Below are positions 1 to 8,939 of a DNA stretch of 12,777 nucleotides, piece after piece. Source of the stretch: Ophiocordyceps camponoti-saundersi (nom. inval.) (Eukaryota; Ascomycota; Sordariomycetes; Hypocreales; Ophiocordycipitaceae); NCBI GenBank assembly GCA_003339415.1, contig PDHQ01000655.1, forward strand, positions 1-12,777, in the 5' to 3' direction. The stretch's first letter is position 1. Every line of letters starts with the position of its first letter. The notes under the pieces were generated by a model. That model was not told the origin of the DNA. It saw only the letters and a list, made by a program, of their open reading frames with translations, and did no database searches. A program made the position numbers and the translations under genes.

Positions 1-72
<72 letters not shown>
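1..72. repeat. 72-base poly-A homopolymer at window edge
   Basis: Seventy-two uninterrupted A residues run from the first base, so the true length may be greater. Such a run is compatible with the 3' tail of a non-LTR retrotransposon inserted on the + strand whose body lies outside the window, or with a simple homopolymer expansion or assembly edge. Nothing in the window decides between these. Confidence 0.9.
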
Positions 73-74
<2 letters not shown>

Positions 75-180
75 TAAGAATAAAGGAAAATAAAGGTACG
101 TACCGTTATATAACTGCGTAGATAATAACGTAACGGCGTAGAATAAAAAAACCTATCGAGTACGAATTTCGCGTTACTAT
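73..180. other. Spacer between poly-A and poly-T runs
   Basis: This 108-base AT-rich spacer holds no gene. It contains a perfect 10-bp palindrome, ggtacgtacc, at about 105-114, and several cgta steps. CpA is absent, as elsewhere in the window. Confidence 0.5.
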
Positions 181-202
181 TTTTTTTTTTTTTTTTTTTT
201 TT
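181..202. repeat. 22-base poly-T run
   Basis: An uninterrupted T run lies 108 bp after the poly-A run and just before the purine-rich block. It could be the poly-A tail of a minus-strand insertion, or the pyrimidine tract often found upstream of fungal start codons, here preceding the candidate frame that begins near 216. Confidence 0.85.
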
Positions 203-215
203 CTTGTAAAATTTA

Positions 216-2544
216 ATACGAGAACTATTTAATAAAGACGCTAACTACCGACTAAGAAAGAAAATAGAGGAGAATTCGATATTAGGACTAAAGATATTAG
301 CAGCTATACTATAAGCGATAAACTTCTTCGGGGGGGTAACGCTAGAGGCTAAATTCTTACCTCTTATCTTAGGATATTCGATAAGCATATAATCGGATTT
401 ATCGGGCATAAGTAGTATTCTTAAGAAGGTAAAGAAAACGATTCCTACGTTATTATAATTCGAGTAGCCGAGCTAGTTTAAGCTACGGCTATAGTAGCTA
501 AATTAATATAAGCTATTACTAAATATACGCGAGGAAAAGGAGGTTAGAATATTAAACGGAGTAGAACCGTTTACCGATATCGTAAACTAGTAAATATACT
601 ATACGGACCTATTCGAGTTTCTAAAGGACGCTAAGCGGTAAAACTAGTGCTCGTTATTTAGCTTATAAATATTAATAAGGATTCTATAGAGAGGGCTTAC
701 GAATACTATATATCTTACGGATAACGCGCTAGAAATAATAGCTAAGTATAGTAATAAGCACGATAATAGGATATTTTAAGGAAAAGTAAGATTCTTTACT
801 TATAGCCTTAAAGAGCGGCTTAGCGAGCACGAGCTTATCGGCGGACTAGTTAACTTTAAAGCGAAATTAAATAATAAGGGATATTATTAAGGTAGTTTTT
901 TATAAGACTAGGGAACGTAAATACTTATACTATTTAACTTATAGAAAGAGGGGAGGGAGGAAAGGGCAAAACGTACGGTAAGGGTATAGAAAGAGATCTT
1001 ATACTTATAAGGAAAGGGAGTAGCGTTCGACTACGTCGTTATACTATATACGAAATAAAAGGAAAAATAGGAATACGGCTACCTTTTAATAATAATACTC
1101 TAGCACTAAAGTAAGGGATTCGTTAGATATAAGCTAGACCGCGTTACCGAAATCGCTAGTATTAATATTTCGAGGATAGTATAGTACGGAGAGGTAAGAT
1201 AGTCGATACCTAAGCTAAGACTCCTTATATAAGATTAGGTTATACCGGAGGCGGGAGAGAAGCCGATATATATAAGCGCGATTAATATAGTTATATTAAG
1301 CTTATATAAGATAGCAGCTAATAAACTTAGTATTATAAGTTTAAAAAGATAAGGGGATATAAAGTACCCTTTTAAGGCTAGAGGATAGAGAACGGACAAA
1401 GGTTACGATAAGAGTAAGGGACTAATAACGATAAGAGGGATATGCTTATTTTATATACCGCCCTTATGCTAGGTATTCGAGATAGATAAACTATTTACGC
1501 GTACGTAAATAGAAGGCGATAAAGCGGGACCGGGTAACTACTAAGAACCGGATAAAGGAGGCGAAACGATATAAAGCGAAGAATATAATACGGATATATA
1601 ATAGGAGGAGATAGATAACGCGGGAAAAAATACCGGAGGAATAATATCTCTTATAGCTAGCTTTATAGACGAGGTTCTTATAAGTTTAATAGGAAGCGAA
1701 GATAAGGTAAGAGGAAATAAGGAGGTCCGGCACTATTTCTAAGCTAATATTTCCCTTTTTTTATAAGGAGGAGCGGAAAGGGAAAGCGTCGAAGGAGAGA
1801 GAGAGGGGATAGTAGTAGGTATATCTTATAAAGGAGGAGTATAAAATACCGTGCTAGGGGACATAGCAGAGAAGATAAGAGAGCTAAATATATCGGAAAT
1901 ATCGGGTACGTAAGATAAGCGTAACGAAAATCTAGAGGAAATAAGAGAGGAGAGGGAGCGGAAAGAAAAGGACGCGCGGAATAATAAGATAGAGGAGAAA
2001 AAAAGAGGTAATAGTTCAAGTAGGACGGTACTAACGGGGAGCGCGGTAAAGGATACGGAGGATACGTATAAGGCTATACCGTAGAAAAGAGATTCGTAAT
2101 AGGCCGATAAAGCTAAAAACGAAACCTACGCTATATTATTAACGGTAGGTCCGCGAAAGCGAAAAAGGAGGCTAGCTTACTATATTATAAAAACCGAGAG
2201 GAAGAGGAAAAGCACGAAGACCGAGAGGAAGAGGAAAAGGGTACTTAGTTTAGAACGACCGAGATAACGCGAAGTAAAAGTAATAAATACGGAGGAAAAT
2301 ATAGATAAGGAAGAGGCGGCAGAGGCGGTAAACGAGATATTAGAATTTAAGGTATTAGGAATTAGGATATATACGAACTACGAAAACTAGACGGAGAAAT
2401 ACTATGCGGAAAGAAAAGGTATCTCGAGACTTAGCAAGGCTAGATTAAGTATAATAAAAAGCGGAAAGAAAATCTATATAGAAAACGGGCATAGGCGGGA
2501 CATAGTATTAAAGTATATAGGAATAGGTATATTTATCTCGGCCT
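216..2544 (+). pseudogene. Candidate RIP-destroyed long coding frame, product unknown
   Basis: Read in the frame of positions divisible by three, this block gives about 776 codons of protein-like sequence interrupted by roughly 48 stops. All are TAA or TAG, as expected if CAA, CAG or TGG codons were mutated at CpA or TpG. The inferred start is an ATA at 216 (ATG before mutation), just after the poly-T run. The C-terminal part is rich in charged residues and has clusters such as PRKRKRR and a repeated TERKRK, which could be a nuclear-localisation or nucleic-acid-binding region. The + strand is strongly purine-rich throughout, which fits a coding strand. I do not recognise the family. Caution: a neighbouring frame over about 606-960 has a similar stop density, because TGA is depleted in all frames, so this frame is not proven. 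Confidence 0.25.
2193..2239 (+). repeat. 27-bp period direct repeat (two copies)
   Basis: The 20-mer accgagaggaagaggaaaag occurs at 2193 and again at 2220, giving a period of 27 bp. In the candidate + frame this is a nine-residue basic repeat (TERKRK-type). The period being a multiple of three mildly supports that frame. Confidence 0.85.
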
Positions 2545-2860
2545 AACTGCCGGGTCTAATAGTAGGCGACGCGTAAAGGTAGATTAATATTACGGTTAAA
2601 GGGTATTTAAGATAAGAGCTACTAGAAAGAAAGAGTAAAGCGGGGATAAGAGAGGAGCGTAGAATAGTAAGAGATAGGAAAAGGTAAAATATAGGGAATA
2701 CTAAGTTAAGTAGTAAGGGGATATTAAGTTAGTAAAGATAACTATAAGAGAAGTATACTAAGTAATATAAAAAAAATATTCGGTTTTAATTTAGTAAGAG
2801 TAGGTATTTATAAGAGAGGGGGAGAGAGAGAAAGGATATTTTTTTTTTTCTTACGGATTT
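2545..2860 (+). other. Purine-rich tail after candidate frame
   Basis: There is no gene here. The block stays purine-rich, is dense in TAA and TAG in all + frames, and ends in a gaga-rich stretch (about 2815-2836) followed by a run of eleven T residues (about 2839-2849). After that the strand bias reverses. It may be the 3' untranslated part of whatever element occupied 216-2544. Confidence 0.35.
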
Positions 2861-2956
2861 ATTAAATAGTATGCAATTCCTATTTACTCTTACCGCTATC
2901 GCTCCGTTAAAAGGAGAAATATCGTTATTTTATATATAGAAAATTACTATCTAGCC
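2861..2956 (-). repeat. LTR-end-like segment, copy 1
   Basis: Read on the minus strand from 2956, this segment begins ggctagatagtaatt and closely matches the segment starting at 3965: about 27 of 31 bases agree over the best stretch, the differences being mostly transitions. On the minus strand both are preceded by a run of six G residues (here complementary to 3000-3005), like a polypurine tract before an LTR. Both reach a shared actatttaat after about 96-98 bases. Its first base pair is GG, not TG, so the LTR call is an inference. Confidence 0.3.
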
Positions 2957-3013
2957 TATACCCGCGTAAGCGAAAGTAGATAGACCTAGACCTCTATATC
3001 CCCCCTAGTAAAG

Positions 3014-3121
3014 TAATAAGACTCACACCTCCCTACCCTCTTAATTATCCTTAGTTAAGTTATAAGATAATAAGACTTAGACTTCCCTATCCTCTAATTC
3101 TTTATCGGTTAAGTTATAAAG
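3014..3121. repeat. 54-bp imperfect tandem duplication
   Basis: Two adjacent copies begin taataagact (3014 and 3068) and end gttaagttataa. Many of the differences are C-to-T changes, as RIP would produce. The first copy keeps rare CpA sites (tcacac) that the second has lost. The local plus strand is pyrimidine-rich. No coding role is visible. Confidence 0.7.
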
Positions 3122-3252
3122 AGTTCCGTATTTATATATTTAGAAACACGGTAGCAGATTACGGGCGACCGCAAGAAGGTCTTCGATCTCTACTATTTTA
3201 TTATTACTAGTTAGTATAAATCGTTACTTTACGATATAAGCGGGGTAATTAT

Positions 3253-3507
3253 ATGTTTAATACGCTCCGTAAGCGCCTAGACCTGCTTAATAAAGTCGTA
3301 GACTTCTGCTTTAATCGTAAGAAGCGTATTATAAACTTATTTTATTTAGTTTATAATATAGATAAGATAACGCCCTACGTATACGTATCGGGCGTACTTA
3401 ATATAGACGACTTTTACTTAAACTATAGCAAGCGTGTAAATAAACTACTATATCCGATTTATAATATAGATAGAATAATAAACCCTAACACGCCTAAAGA
3501 AAAATAA
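3253..3507 (+). CDS. Short stop-free frame, 84 residues, doubtful
   Basis: This ATG-to-TAA frame is one of the few in the window with an ATG start and no internal stop that is not a purine-tract shadow. The product would be basic (KRLDLL, RKKRII, SKRVNK). It contains two related stretches, LVYNIDKI and PIYNIDRI, encoded by near-identical DNA (tttataatatagat). I recognise no domain, signal peptide or membrane segment. It sits in the pyrimidine-rich zone where the minus strand looks more like an old coding strand, and the antisense frame can also be read through with only RIP-type stops, so it may be an accidental survivor. TpG at the ATG and several nearby CpA sites survive, so damage here is slightly lighter than in neighbouring DNA. 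No promoter or splice signal could be identified. Confidence 0.15.
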   Translation: MFNTLRKRLDLLNKVVDFCFNRKKRIINLFYLVYNIDKITPYVYVSGVLNIDDFYLNYSKRVNKLLYPIYNIDRIINPNTPKEK

Positions 3508-3867
3508 GCGTATAACTTAGCTAGGAGATATCTAAAAGCTCTTATAAGGTCCGATTAAATAGTTCCTTAACCCCTTTCTTTTCCTAAAAGTATCTATAGA
3601 TTAGGATATAAAAGGTGAACGATATAAGACTAAGGTTATTATTAAGTATATAGCTTAGATTAGTTTCCCTCGAAAGAGGAAGAAATTAAGTAAGTAATTA
3701 GCCCTAACCTTATCTTTATAGCTATCGCAAAAGTCGTTTATCGTAAGTCAAGTCTTAGAGAGGACTTATAATAAAAACTCTACTAACCCTATAACTTTAT
3801 TTTAAACTTTATACTTTTATACTATAAATTCCTAATTTAAATATTTATTCTTAAGTTCTCGGCACTT
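3508..3867. other. AT-rich stretch without a recognisable gene
   Basis: This lies between the short + frame and the second LTR-end-like segment. If the two LTR-like segments are a pair, it is part of the roughly 1-kb interior of a small, possibly non-autonomous element. No domain, tRNA-like primer site or internal repeat was recognised. Confidence 0.3.
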
Positions 3868-3965
3868 AATTAAATAGTTCTTATTTTCCTTTCTCTTTCT
3901 TCTTTTATCTCTATATAGAAAACCGACTTCTTATTATTTTCCCTATAGAGAATTACTATCCAGCA
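3868..3965 (-). repeat. LTR-end-like segment, copy 2
   Basis: On the minus strand this begins tgctggatagtaattctc at 3965, which resembles the TG-T/C-TGGA start common in Ty1/copia-type LTRs. It is preceded by a purine tract (agggggga) and a further G run. It matches the segment at 2861-2956. The spacing of 1,009 bp between the two starts would imply a short, non-autonomous element, or two separate remnants in the same orientation. Confidence 0.35.
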
Positions 3966-5122
3966 CTTCCCCCTATAGCTAGAGATCCCCCCTTATATTA
4001 GTTAAAGACTTTAGTTACTTAAGAAGTTACGCCCCTTACGTATCTACTACGCTTACTTAAGGTATCCTTCTTCCCCCGCTAAAATACCTATATTAAAATA
4101 ATATTATAATTCCCTAATAAAATAGACGTTATACTAATTAGTTTCGAGAAGGAATAAACTACTTATCTCCTTTTAAAATTACCTCTCCTTAAATATTCTA
4201 AAAGAATTTCGAAATCTTATAAGTGCAGAAGTTATAATAAACTTAAACTTTAAGACTAAGTTACTTAATACCTTAGTTATCTATATACTTTCCTTCTATT
4301 ATTATATTATTTACTTTTACTAATATTAAACGTTATTATAACTATAGGCGTTATCTTTAGCGTTTACTATATACTATTATTACCTTCTATCTATATATTT
4401 AACCTCTACTTCGATACCGCCGATTTTTCTTAGCGTTAACCTAAGTTTATTTAGTAAGCGTTAAGGGAAACGGGTATAGTATCCTTAAGGAGCTTAGGAG
4501 ATAATAGCCTTTCCTATACTTATCTATTCCTAACTTCGACCTTAAGAGAGTTTTCTAACTTTATAACCTCTTTACTCTCCGCGATATCGTTATTATCCTT
4601 AATAGCTATCGCTATAATTTACGTAAAGCTAGGAGTAGTAGTTTAAGTTTAGTATAAATATTATCGTTTAAGACCTACTTATATAAAGCTACTAGAAACG
4701 CCGTGCTTTAAGCTTAGGAGCGAGATATAGCACTAAAAAGAGTGCGCGCAAGTCTGCGGGCAACTATATTTCTTATAAGTAGTACTATTCGCTGCCCGAT
4801 AGCTTTACGTAACTAAGGCCTTAAAATATCTATTATTACGTAGAATTTTAATATATACTACTAAGGCGGATATAGTAATTTTAGCTCGAAGAATAATATT
4901 TATTATAGGGCGTAAGAGTGCCTATCGCTCCGACTCCTATAGAAAAAAACCACGTTATTTTAATAGATATAAAATCCGTAAGCGGATACTTATATCTATA
5001 CTTAAAGCGTTTATTATAGCTATAATTAATAGGTATATAGTTAAAAGCTAGAGGAGGCGATACCTCCCTTATACGCTATAATCGCACGTAGGAATAAAAC
5101 CTAAGTTTATTCTAAGATCTAT
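3960..5122 (-). pseudogene. Candidate RIP-destroyed minus-strand frame, product unknown
   Basis: Reading the minus strand from an ATA at 5122 (possible former ATG) gives about 388 codons with some 33 TAA or TAG stops. Stretches without stops include residues near ISALVVYIKILRNNRYF and KDNNDIAESKEVIKLENS. The frame ends next to the G-run and LTR-like start at 3965, as a last gene before a 3' LTR might. The tract just upstream on the coding strand (5157-5225) is pure pyrimidine, as in many fungal promoters. I cannot name the family. A second minus frame over about 4300-4800 is nearly as free of stops, so which frame was real is uncertain. The pyrimidine bias of the plus strand is the main independent support for a minus-strand gene. 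Confidence 0.2.
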
Positions 5123-5156
5123 ATTCCTTTTTAAGAAAAAAGCTATATAGAAAACT

Positions 5157-5225
5157 CTAGAAAGAAGAGGAAGAGGAGGATAAGGGAAGAAGAAAGAGGA
5201 AGAGAGAGAGAGGAAGAGAAGAGGG
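5157..5225. other. Purine tract at strand-bias switch point
   Basis: About 70 bases of almost unbroken A and G on + (gaagaggaagaggagga and gagagagagaggaagag). This is where the + strand changes from pyrimidine-rich (2.9-5.1 kb) to purine-rich (5.2 kb onward). It separates two candidate decayed frames pointing away from each other, so it may be a former shared promoter or simply a junction of two insertions. Confidence 0.45.
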
Positions 5226-6190
5226 CATTTTATACTATGCCTAGATAACTTAGCTAGCTTTACTAATTTAATAGGTGTAGAAGATACGTACCTATAGTCT
5301 TTTCCTATAAGTTTTCTCTTAAAAGTTTTAATAATCTTATTTTATAATTTTTAAAGTTATTTTTAAAGCTTATTAGATATTTCTAAATTAGCTTATAAGT
5401 TTAAGGGGGTATATTACGTATATATATATAAGAAAGTGCCTCCTTTATACTATAAAAGTAAGTATTAGTTTAATAAGTAAGGGCCGAAAACCTAAAAAGG
5501 AAATAGTCGCTATAAGTAGTTATAAGTATATATCTTAGCGGTAAGATTAAGGCGTTATAATTTATAAACGCTATATAAAAAAAAGATACTAGTCCCTACT
5601 ATATTTTCGGATAAGACTTAAGATAATATATCTACTTTATATACTTTTACTACTATTATCGTAATAATATATAAGTAGATATAAGGAGTATAATTATAAA
5701 AAGCGGTAATATAGTAAGAGACCGAATTTATAAATATATTATAAGACGAATATTTAGAAAAGAAAGTAGGCTATTAATAGTTATCCGGAAATCTAAAATA
5801 GCTTATAAAGTACCCTTTAAGGTATATATATTCGATTTTTTCCTTAAAGGAAATATATTCTAAGCGAAAAAAATACTCTTAGAACTTAGAAATATATCTT
5901 TATATATTATTATTATTAAACTAAAAGATTAATAAAATTAAAGATTAAAGTTTAGAGGTAAGATATAATAAAATAAAGGTAAATATATACGGTCTTATAT
6001 TAGCGACGCTAATAAGGCTAGTAGAAGCTATACCGCTTACTTCCGCGATAACTAAGTAAGGTTACTAGCTTTTAAGGGTATATAAACGAATATATATAGC
6101 TTTTATAAAGCTTAGTATAAAATATAAGCTAGTATATTTTAGTAGCACTAGTTATATATAAGCTTAGTATAATATTAATTATAATAAGGG
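5226..6190 (+). pseudogene. Candidate RIP-destroyed + frame, product unknown
   Basis: In the frame of positions divisible by three, about 320 codons can be read from 5226 (possible ATA start at 5232) into the first repeat unit, interrupted only by TAA and TAG. The inferred product would be lysine-rich, with stretches such as LLDISKLAYKFKGV, KYPLRYIYSIFSLKEIY and LILATLIRLVEAIPLTS. No family is recognised and no catalytic motif is visible. The 3' end runs into the region that aligns with later repeat units, so the frame may belong partly to the array. As elsewhere, loss of TGA makes most frames look deceptively open, so the evidence is weak. The stretch otherwise contains only AT-rich DNA and a short (TA)n run near 5421-5430. 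Confidence 0.18.
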
Positions 6191-6460
6191 AGTTAAGCGC
6201 TATATTATAAGCTATTTTAGCTTACCTTAATTAGCGGAAGCGCTACTTAACTTTAATATAAATATCGTAACGAAAAATATATATAATATTTAAGAAAGCG
6301 AAATATTAATATATAATATTACGCGTTTATCTCTTAAAAAGTTTATAATAAGGAATAAGATATAAAAAAGAAAGTAAAAAAGTTAGGGAAAATAATACCT
6401 ATTTTATATAAAAAAATAACGATAATAAGAAAAATAGTTAGAAAAAGTAGGAAGAAAAGC

Positions 6461-6480
6461 GTATATATATATATATATAT
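6461..6480. repeat. (TA)n microsatellite, unit A
   Basis: A TA run follows the shared motif aaaagcg. The same position in units B and C carries longer TA runs (7887-7916 and about 10600-10624). Confidence 0.9.
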
Positions 6481-6492
6481 CTATCTATAACC

Positions 6493-6735
6493 GTATAGAG
6501 AAGAAAAGAGAGGAGAGAGGGAGAGAGGGAAAGAGAAAAGAGAGGAGAGGAAAAGTAAGAGAGAAAGGGAGAGAGGGAGAGAGGGAGAGAGGGAAAGAGA
6601 AAAGAGAGGAGAGGAAGAGAGAGAGAGAAAGGAAGAGAGGGAGGGAAGGAGAGAGAAGAGAGAGGAGAGGAAGAGAGAGGAGAGGAAAAAAGAAGAAGAG
6701 AGAGAAGATAGAAAAAGAGAGAGAAAGAGGAAATA
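6493..6735. repeat. Long GA-rich polypurine run, unit A
   Basis: About 240 bases consist almost only of A and G. An internal duplication of a block around gggaaagagaaaagagagg occurs at 6527 and 6591 (64-bp offset). The tract is far longer than its counterparts in B (about 7932-8006) and C (about 10643-10661). Polypurine sequence with mirror symmetry can form triplex DNA; that is an inference, not seen. Confidence 0.85.
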
Positions 6736-7080
6736 TAAAAAAGAAGAAAAAAAATAACCGTTTACTTATATAACTAATAGCGGCGATAAAATATAAAGGT
6801 AAGCGAAAGGAAAAAAACTTATATAAGGTAATAATAAGGCGTAAGAGGGTATATTAATATACGCGAGAGTGCGAGGAGTAATAAGATATAAAGGTAAGGT
6901 AGCGGGAGCGCGAGGGGGGGGGGGGGGTAATAATAATAAGAAAGTAAGATAGTATAAAAAAGGAAGAGAAAAGTAGTAAGGGAAATATACGAAAAAGGTA
7001 AAAAAAGACTAGTAAAAAGAGAGGGGAAAAAGGCTAGTAAACTAAAAAGAGGAAAAAAAAAAAATAAAAGGGGGAGATAT
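6736..7080. other. Unit A middle: short module, G-run, polypurine block
   Basis: There is no gene here. The module starting near 6763 (acttatataacta) is shared with B (8039) and C (10693). A 14-base G run lies at about 6914-6927, followed by A/G-rich DNA and a polypurine block ending gggggagatat. In B and C this zone is expanded by gcgag/gtaag minisatellites that A lacks. Confidence 0.6.
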
Positions 7081-7551
7081 AAAATATAATAATAGCTTAG
7101 AAAATAAATACTTATATCTTTTTATTATTAAACTATATATCTAAAATATAAAGTAAAGTTAAGAGCTATAATAGGAACTTTTTAATTTAAATTATTTATT
7201 ATTATTAAATCTATCTTAGAGACCGTAGTAATACGTAAAATATCCCCGAAAGTAGGCGCACTTAAACTATTTAGCGTTAGAAAGATTTTATTAGATAATA
7301 AGCTCTTAGTATTTTTAGGCTTAACGTTAAAAAAAGGGCTCTATAAACTATAATATATAATTAAGTTAATTATTAGATAGGAAGGAAAGGAGGAGATATC
7401 TAATTACCGTATAATATTCTAAATTATTAGCATTATAATATATATAAATAGGAGAACTGAAATAACCGTTAGATAGCGAGAGCTTAAGTTTATTAGCGAA
7501 AGAATAAGTATATTATTTATAAGGCGTTATACGCTGCCTAGGCGGCCTAAG
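7081..7551. repeat. 3' module of unit A
   Basis: About 470 bases align with 9786-10263 in unit B, including aagctcttagtat, taaaaaaagggctc and gcgaaagaataagtat near the end. Differences are mainly transitions plus small indels. No coding frame can be supported. Confidence 0.7.
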
Positions 7552-7566
7552 CTTATTTTTTTTCGC
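7496..7566. repeat. Junction hairpin between units A and B
   Basis: The left arm gcgaaagaataag (7496-7508) pairs with cttattttttttcgc (7552-7566) with a two-base length difference. The loop contains the perfect palindrome gcctaggc. The same architecture recurs at the B/C junction with different loop sequence, so the inverted repeat itself appears to be the conserved feature. Confidence 0.65.
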
Positions 7567-7885
7567 GTCGCGTATATTCCCTAAACTTAAAAGGTTATTA
7601 GCTATAGCGTAGGAGTTAGGTATTATATTATAAGCTATTCTAGCTTACTTAAATTAGCAGGAGCGTTACTTAACTTTATCGTAAGTATCGTAATAAAGAA
7701 TATATACGGTGCCTAAGAAAGCGAAATATTAGTATATAATATTATATATTTATCTTTTAAAAGGTTTATAAAAAGGAATAGGATATAAGGAGAAAAGTAA
7801 GGAGGTTAAAGGGAAAATAATACCTATTTTATATAAAAGAATAACGAAAATAAGAAAGATAGTTAGAGAGAGTAGGAATAATAGC

Positions 7886-7886
<1 letters not shown>

Positions 7887-7916
<30 letters not shown>
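7887..7916. repeat. (TA)n microsatellite, unit B
   Basis: About 15 TA repeats at the same position as the runs in units A and C, just after the shared tagcg motif. Confidence 0.9.
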
Positions 7917-7917
<1 letters not shown>

Positions 7918-7931
7918 CTATATACGAAAAG

Positions 7932-7956
7932 AATAGAGAGAGAGAGAGAGGGAAAG

Positions 7957-8006
<50 letters not shown>
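7932..8006. repeat. (GA)n microsatellite, unit B
   Basis: Nearly pure GA repeats interrupted by ggaaagaaaaaaaag near 7951-7965. They correspond to the 240-base run in A and a run of about 19 bases in C. Confidence 0.85.
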
Positions 8007-8212
8007 AATAAAATATAAATAAGGAAAAAAATACCTATTTACTTATATAACTACTATAAGTAATAAAGTAAAGAGGGATACGAAAAAAGAAGTAGTTAGG
8101 CGAAATAAAAATAAGCTATAAGATATTACGTTTATATAAGCAAGAGTGCGAAGAAACTAGGAAAAAATAGAAAAAGTAGCGTAAAGAATAATATATATAA
8201 TAATAGAAGTAG

Positions 8213-8280
8213 TAAGAGAGCGAGGCGATAAGGAGAATAATAAGAGAGCGAGAGAATAAGGAGAGTAATAAGAGAGCGAG
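8213..8280. repeat. 28-bp minisatellite, unit B
   Basis: The motif taagagagcgag starts at 8213, 8241 and 8269, a period of 28 bp. A closely related motif has a 27-bp period in unit C. Copies differ at the RIP-sensitive positions. Confidence 0.8.
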
Positions 8281-8439
8281 AGGACTAAAAAGCGAGAGAT
8301 CGAAAAGGCGAGGAGAGTGGCGAGAGCGGTAAGAGGACTAAAAAGCGAGAGATCGAAAAGGTAAGGAGAGTAGCGAGAGCGGTAAAAGGACTAAAAAGCG
8401 AGAGATCGAAAAGGCGAGGAGAGTAGCGAGAGAGCGAGG
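8281..8439. repeat. 53-bp minisatellite, three copies, unit B
   Basis: The motif aggactaaaaagcgagagat starts at 8281, 8334 and 8387, an exact 53-bp period. The third copy diverges near its end. Copies differ at positions such as gcgag versus gtaag, i.e. CpG in one copy and TpA in another. A single related copy occurs in unit C near 11056. Confidence 0.9.
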
Positions 8440-8607
8440 GGACGATAAAATAGCGAGAAAGTAAAAGGACGATAAAATAGCAAGAGATTAAAAGGGCGAG
8501 AAGGGAAAAGAATAGCGGGAGAGTAAGAGGGGAGAATTAGTAAAGTAGCGAAAGAGGTAAGAAATTAAAAAGGGGAAAAAAAATAAAAAGATAAGGGGGG
8601 GAGGGGA
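8440..8607. other. GA-rich degenerate minisatellite tail and polypurine block, unit B
   Basis: Irregular gcgag/gtaaaag repeats fade into a polypurine block (ggggaaaaaaaataaaa, then a G run). The block resembles the one at about 9760-9790, so the 1.2-kb module between them is bounded by imperfect direct repeats. Confidence 0.6.
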
Positions 8608-8939
8608 GATCTAAATATCATATTTAAAATAAAAAACTAATTTTATAAGGTAGCTTTATTACTATAAGTTATCTCCGAGACTAAAGTTACGATTTATAAA
8701 TTTAATAATAACTTTAAAAGAAAGTTAAAAAGTTAGATTTTTAGTTAGGTTTATTTATATAAAAAATAAAAAGTAAAAGCTAGTAAATAAGTTAATTATA
8801 GCTAAAAGGTAATATACGCGTAAGTAGCTTTAATTTATAATATTTCTAAAACTAAAAGTTTTTATAAATTACTTATATAGTAACCTTATAGCTAAGTAAG
8901 CTAATCCGAATATAAGGATAAAAAATAAGGGAAGGGGTT

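Larger units (their letters stand above)
6160..7551. repeat. Tandem complex repeat, unit A (short form)
   Basis: Unit A aligns with B and C through its 5' module (shared ctatattataagcta near 6200, 7629 and 10336), the (TA)n run, a long GA-rich run, the module beginning acttatataacta and the 3' module (shared attattaaactatatatct, about 7121 and 9837). It lacks the roughly 1.2-kb module found in B and C, passing directly from a polypurine block (about 7040-7077) into the 3' module. It also has hardly any minisatellite. The left edge is approximate, because weaker similarity to the end of the 3' module can be seen as far back as about 5890. Confidence 0.75.

Noticed and set aside
1744..2019. 91-residue minus-strand open frame
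   Set aside because: It is a low-complexity (Leu, Pro, Ser, Tyr) translation of the purine-rich block read on the opposite strand; no domain, and the + strand frame through it is more protein-like.
4300..4800. Alternative minus-strand frame (stretch with RIVLLIRNIVARRLART)
   Set aside because: It is about as stop-poor as the reported frame, so it was not listed separately; it shows that stop counts cannot fix the frame in this DNA.
2861..5122. Assignment of the minus-strand region to Ty1/copia Gag or Pol
   Set aside because: The LTR-like start is suggestive, but no zinc knuckle, protease, integrase or reverse-transcriptase motif could be read in the damaged frames.
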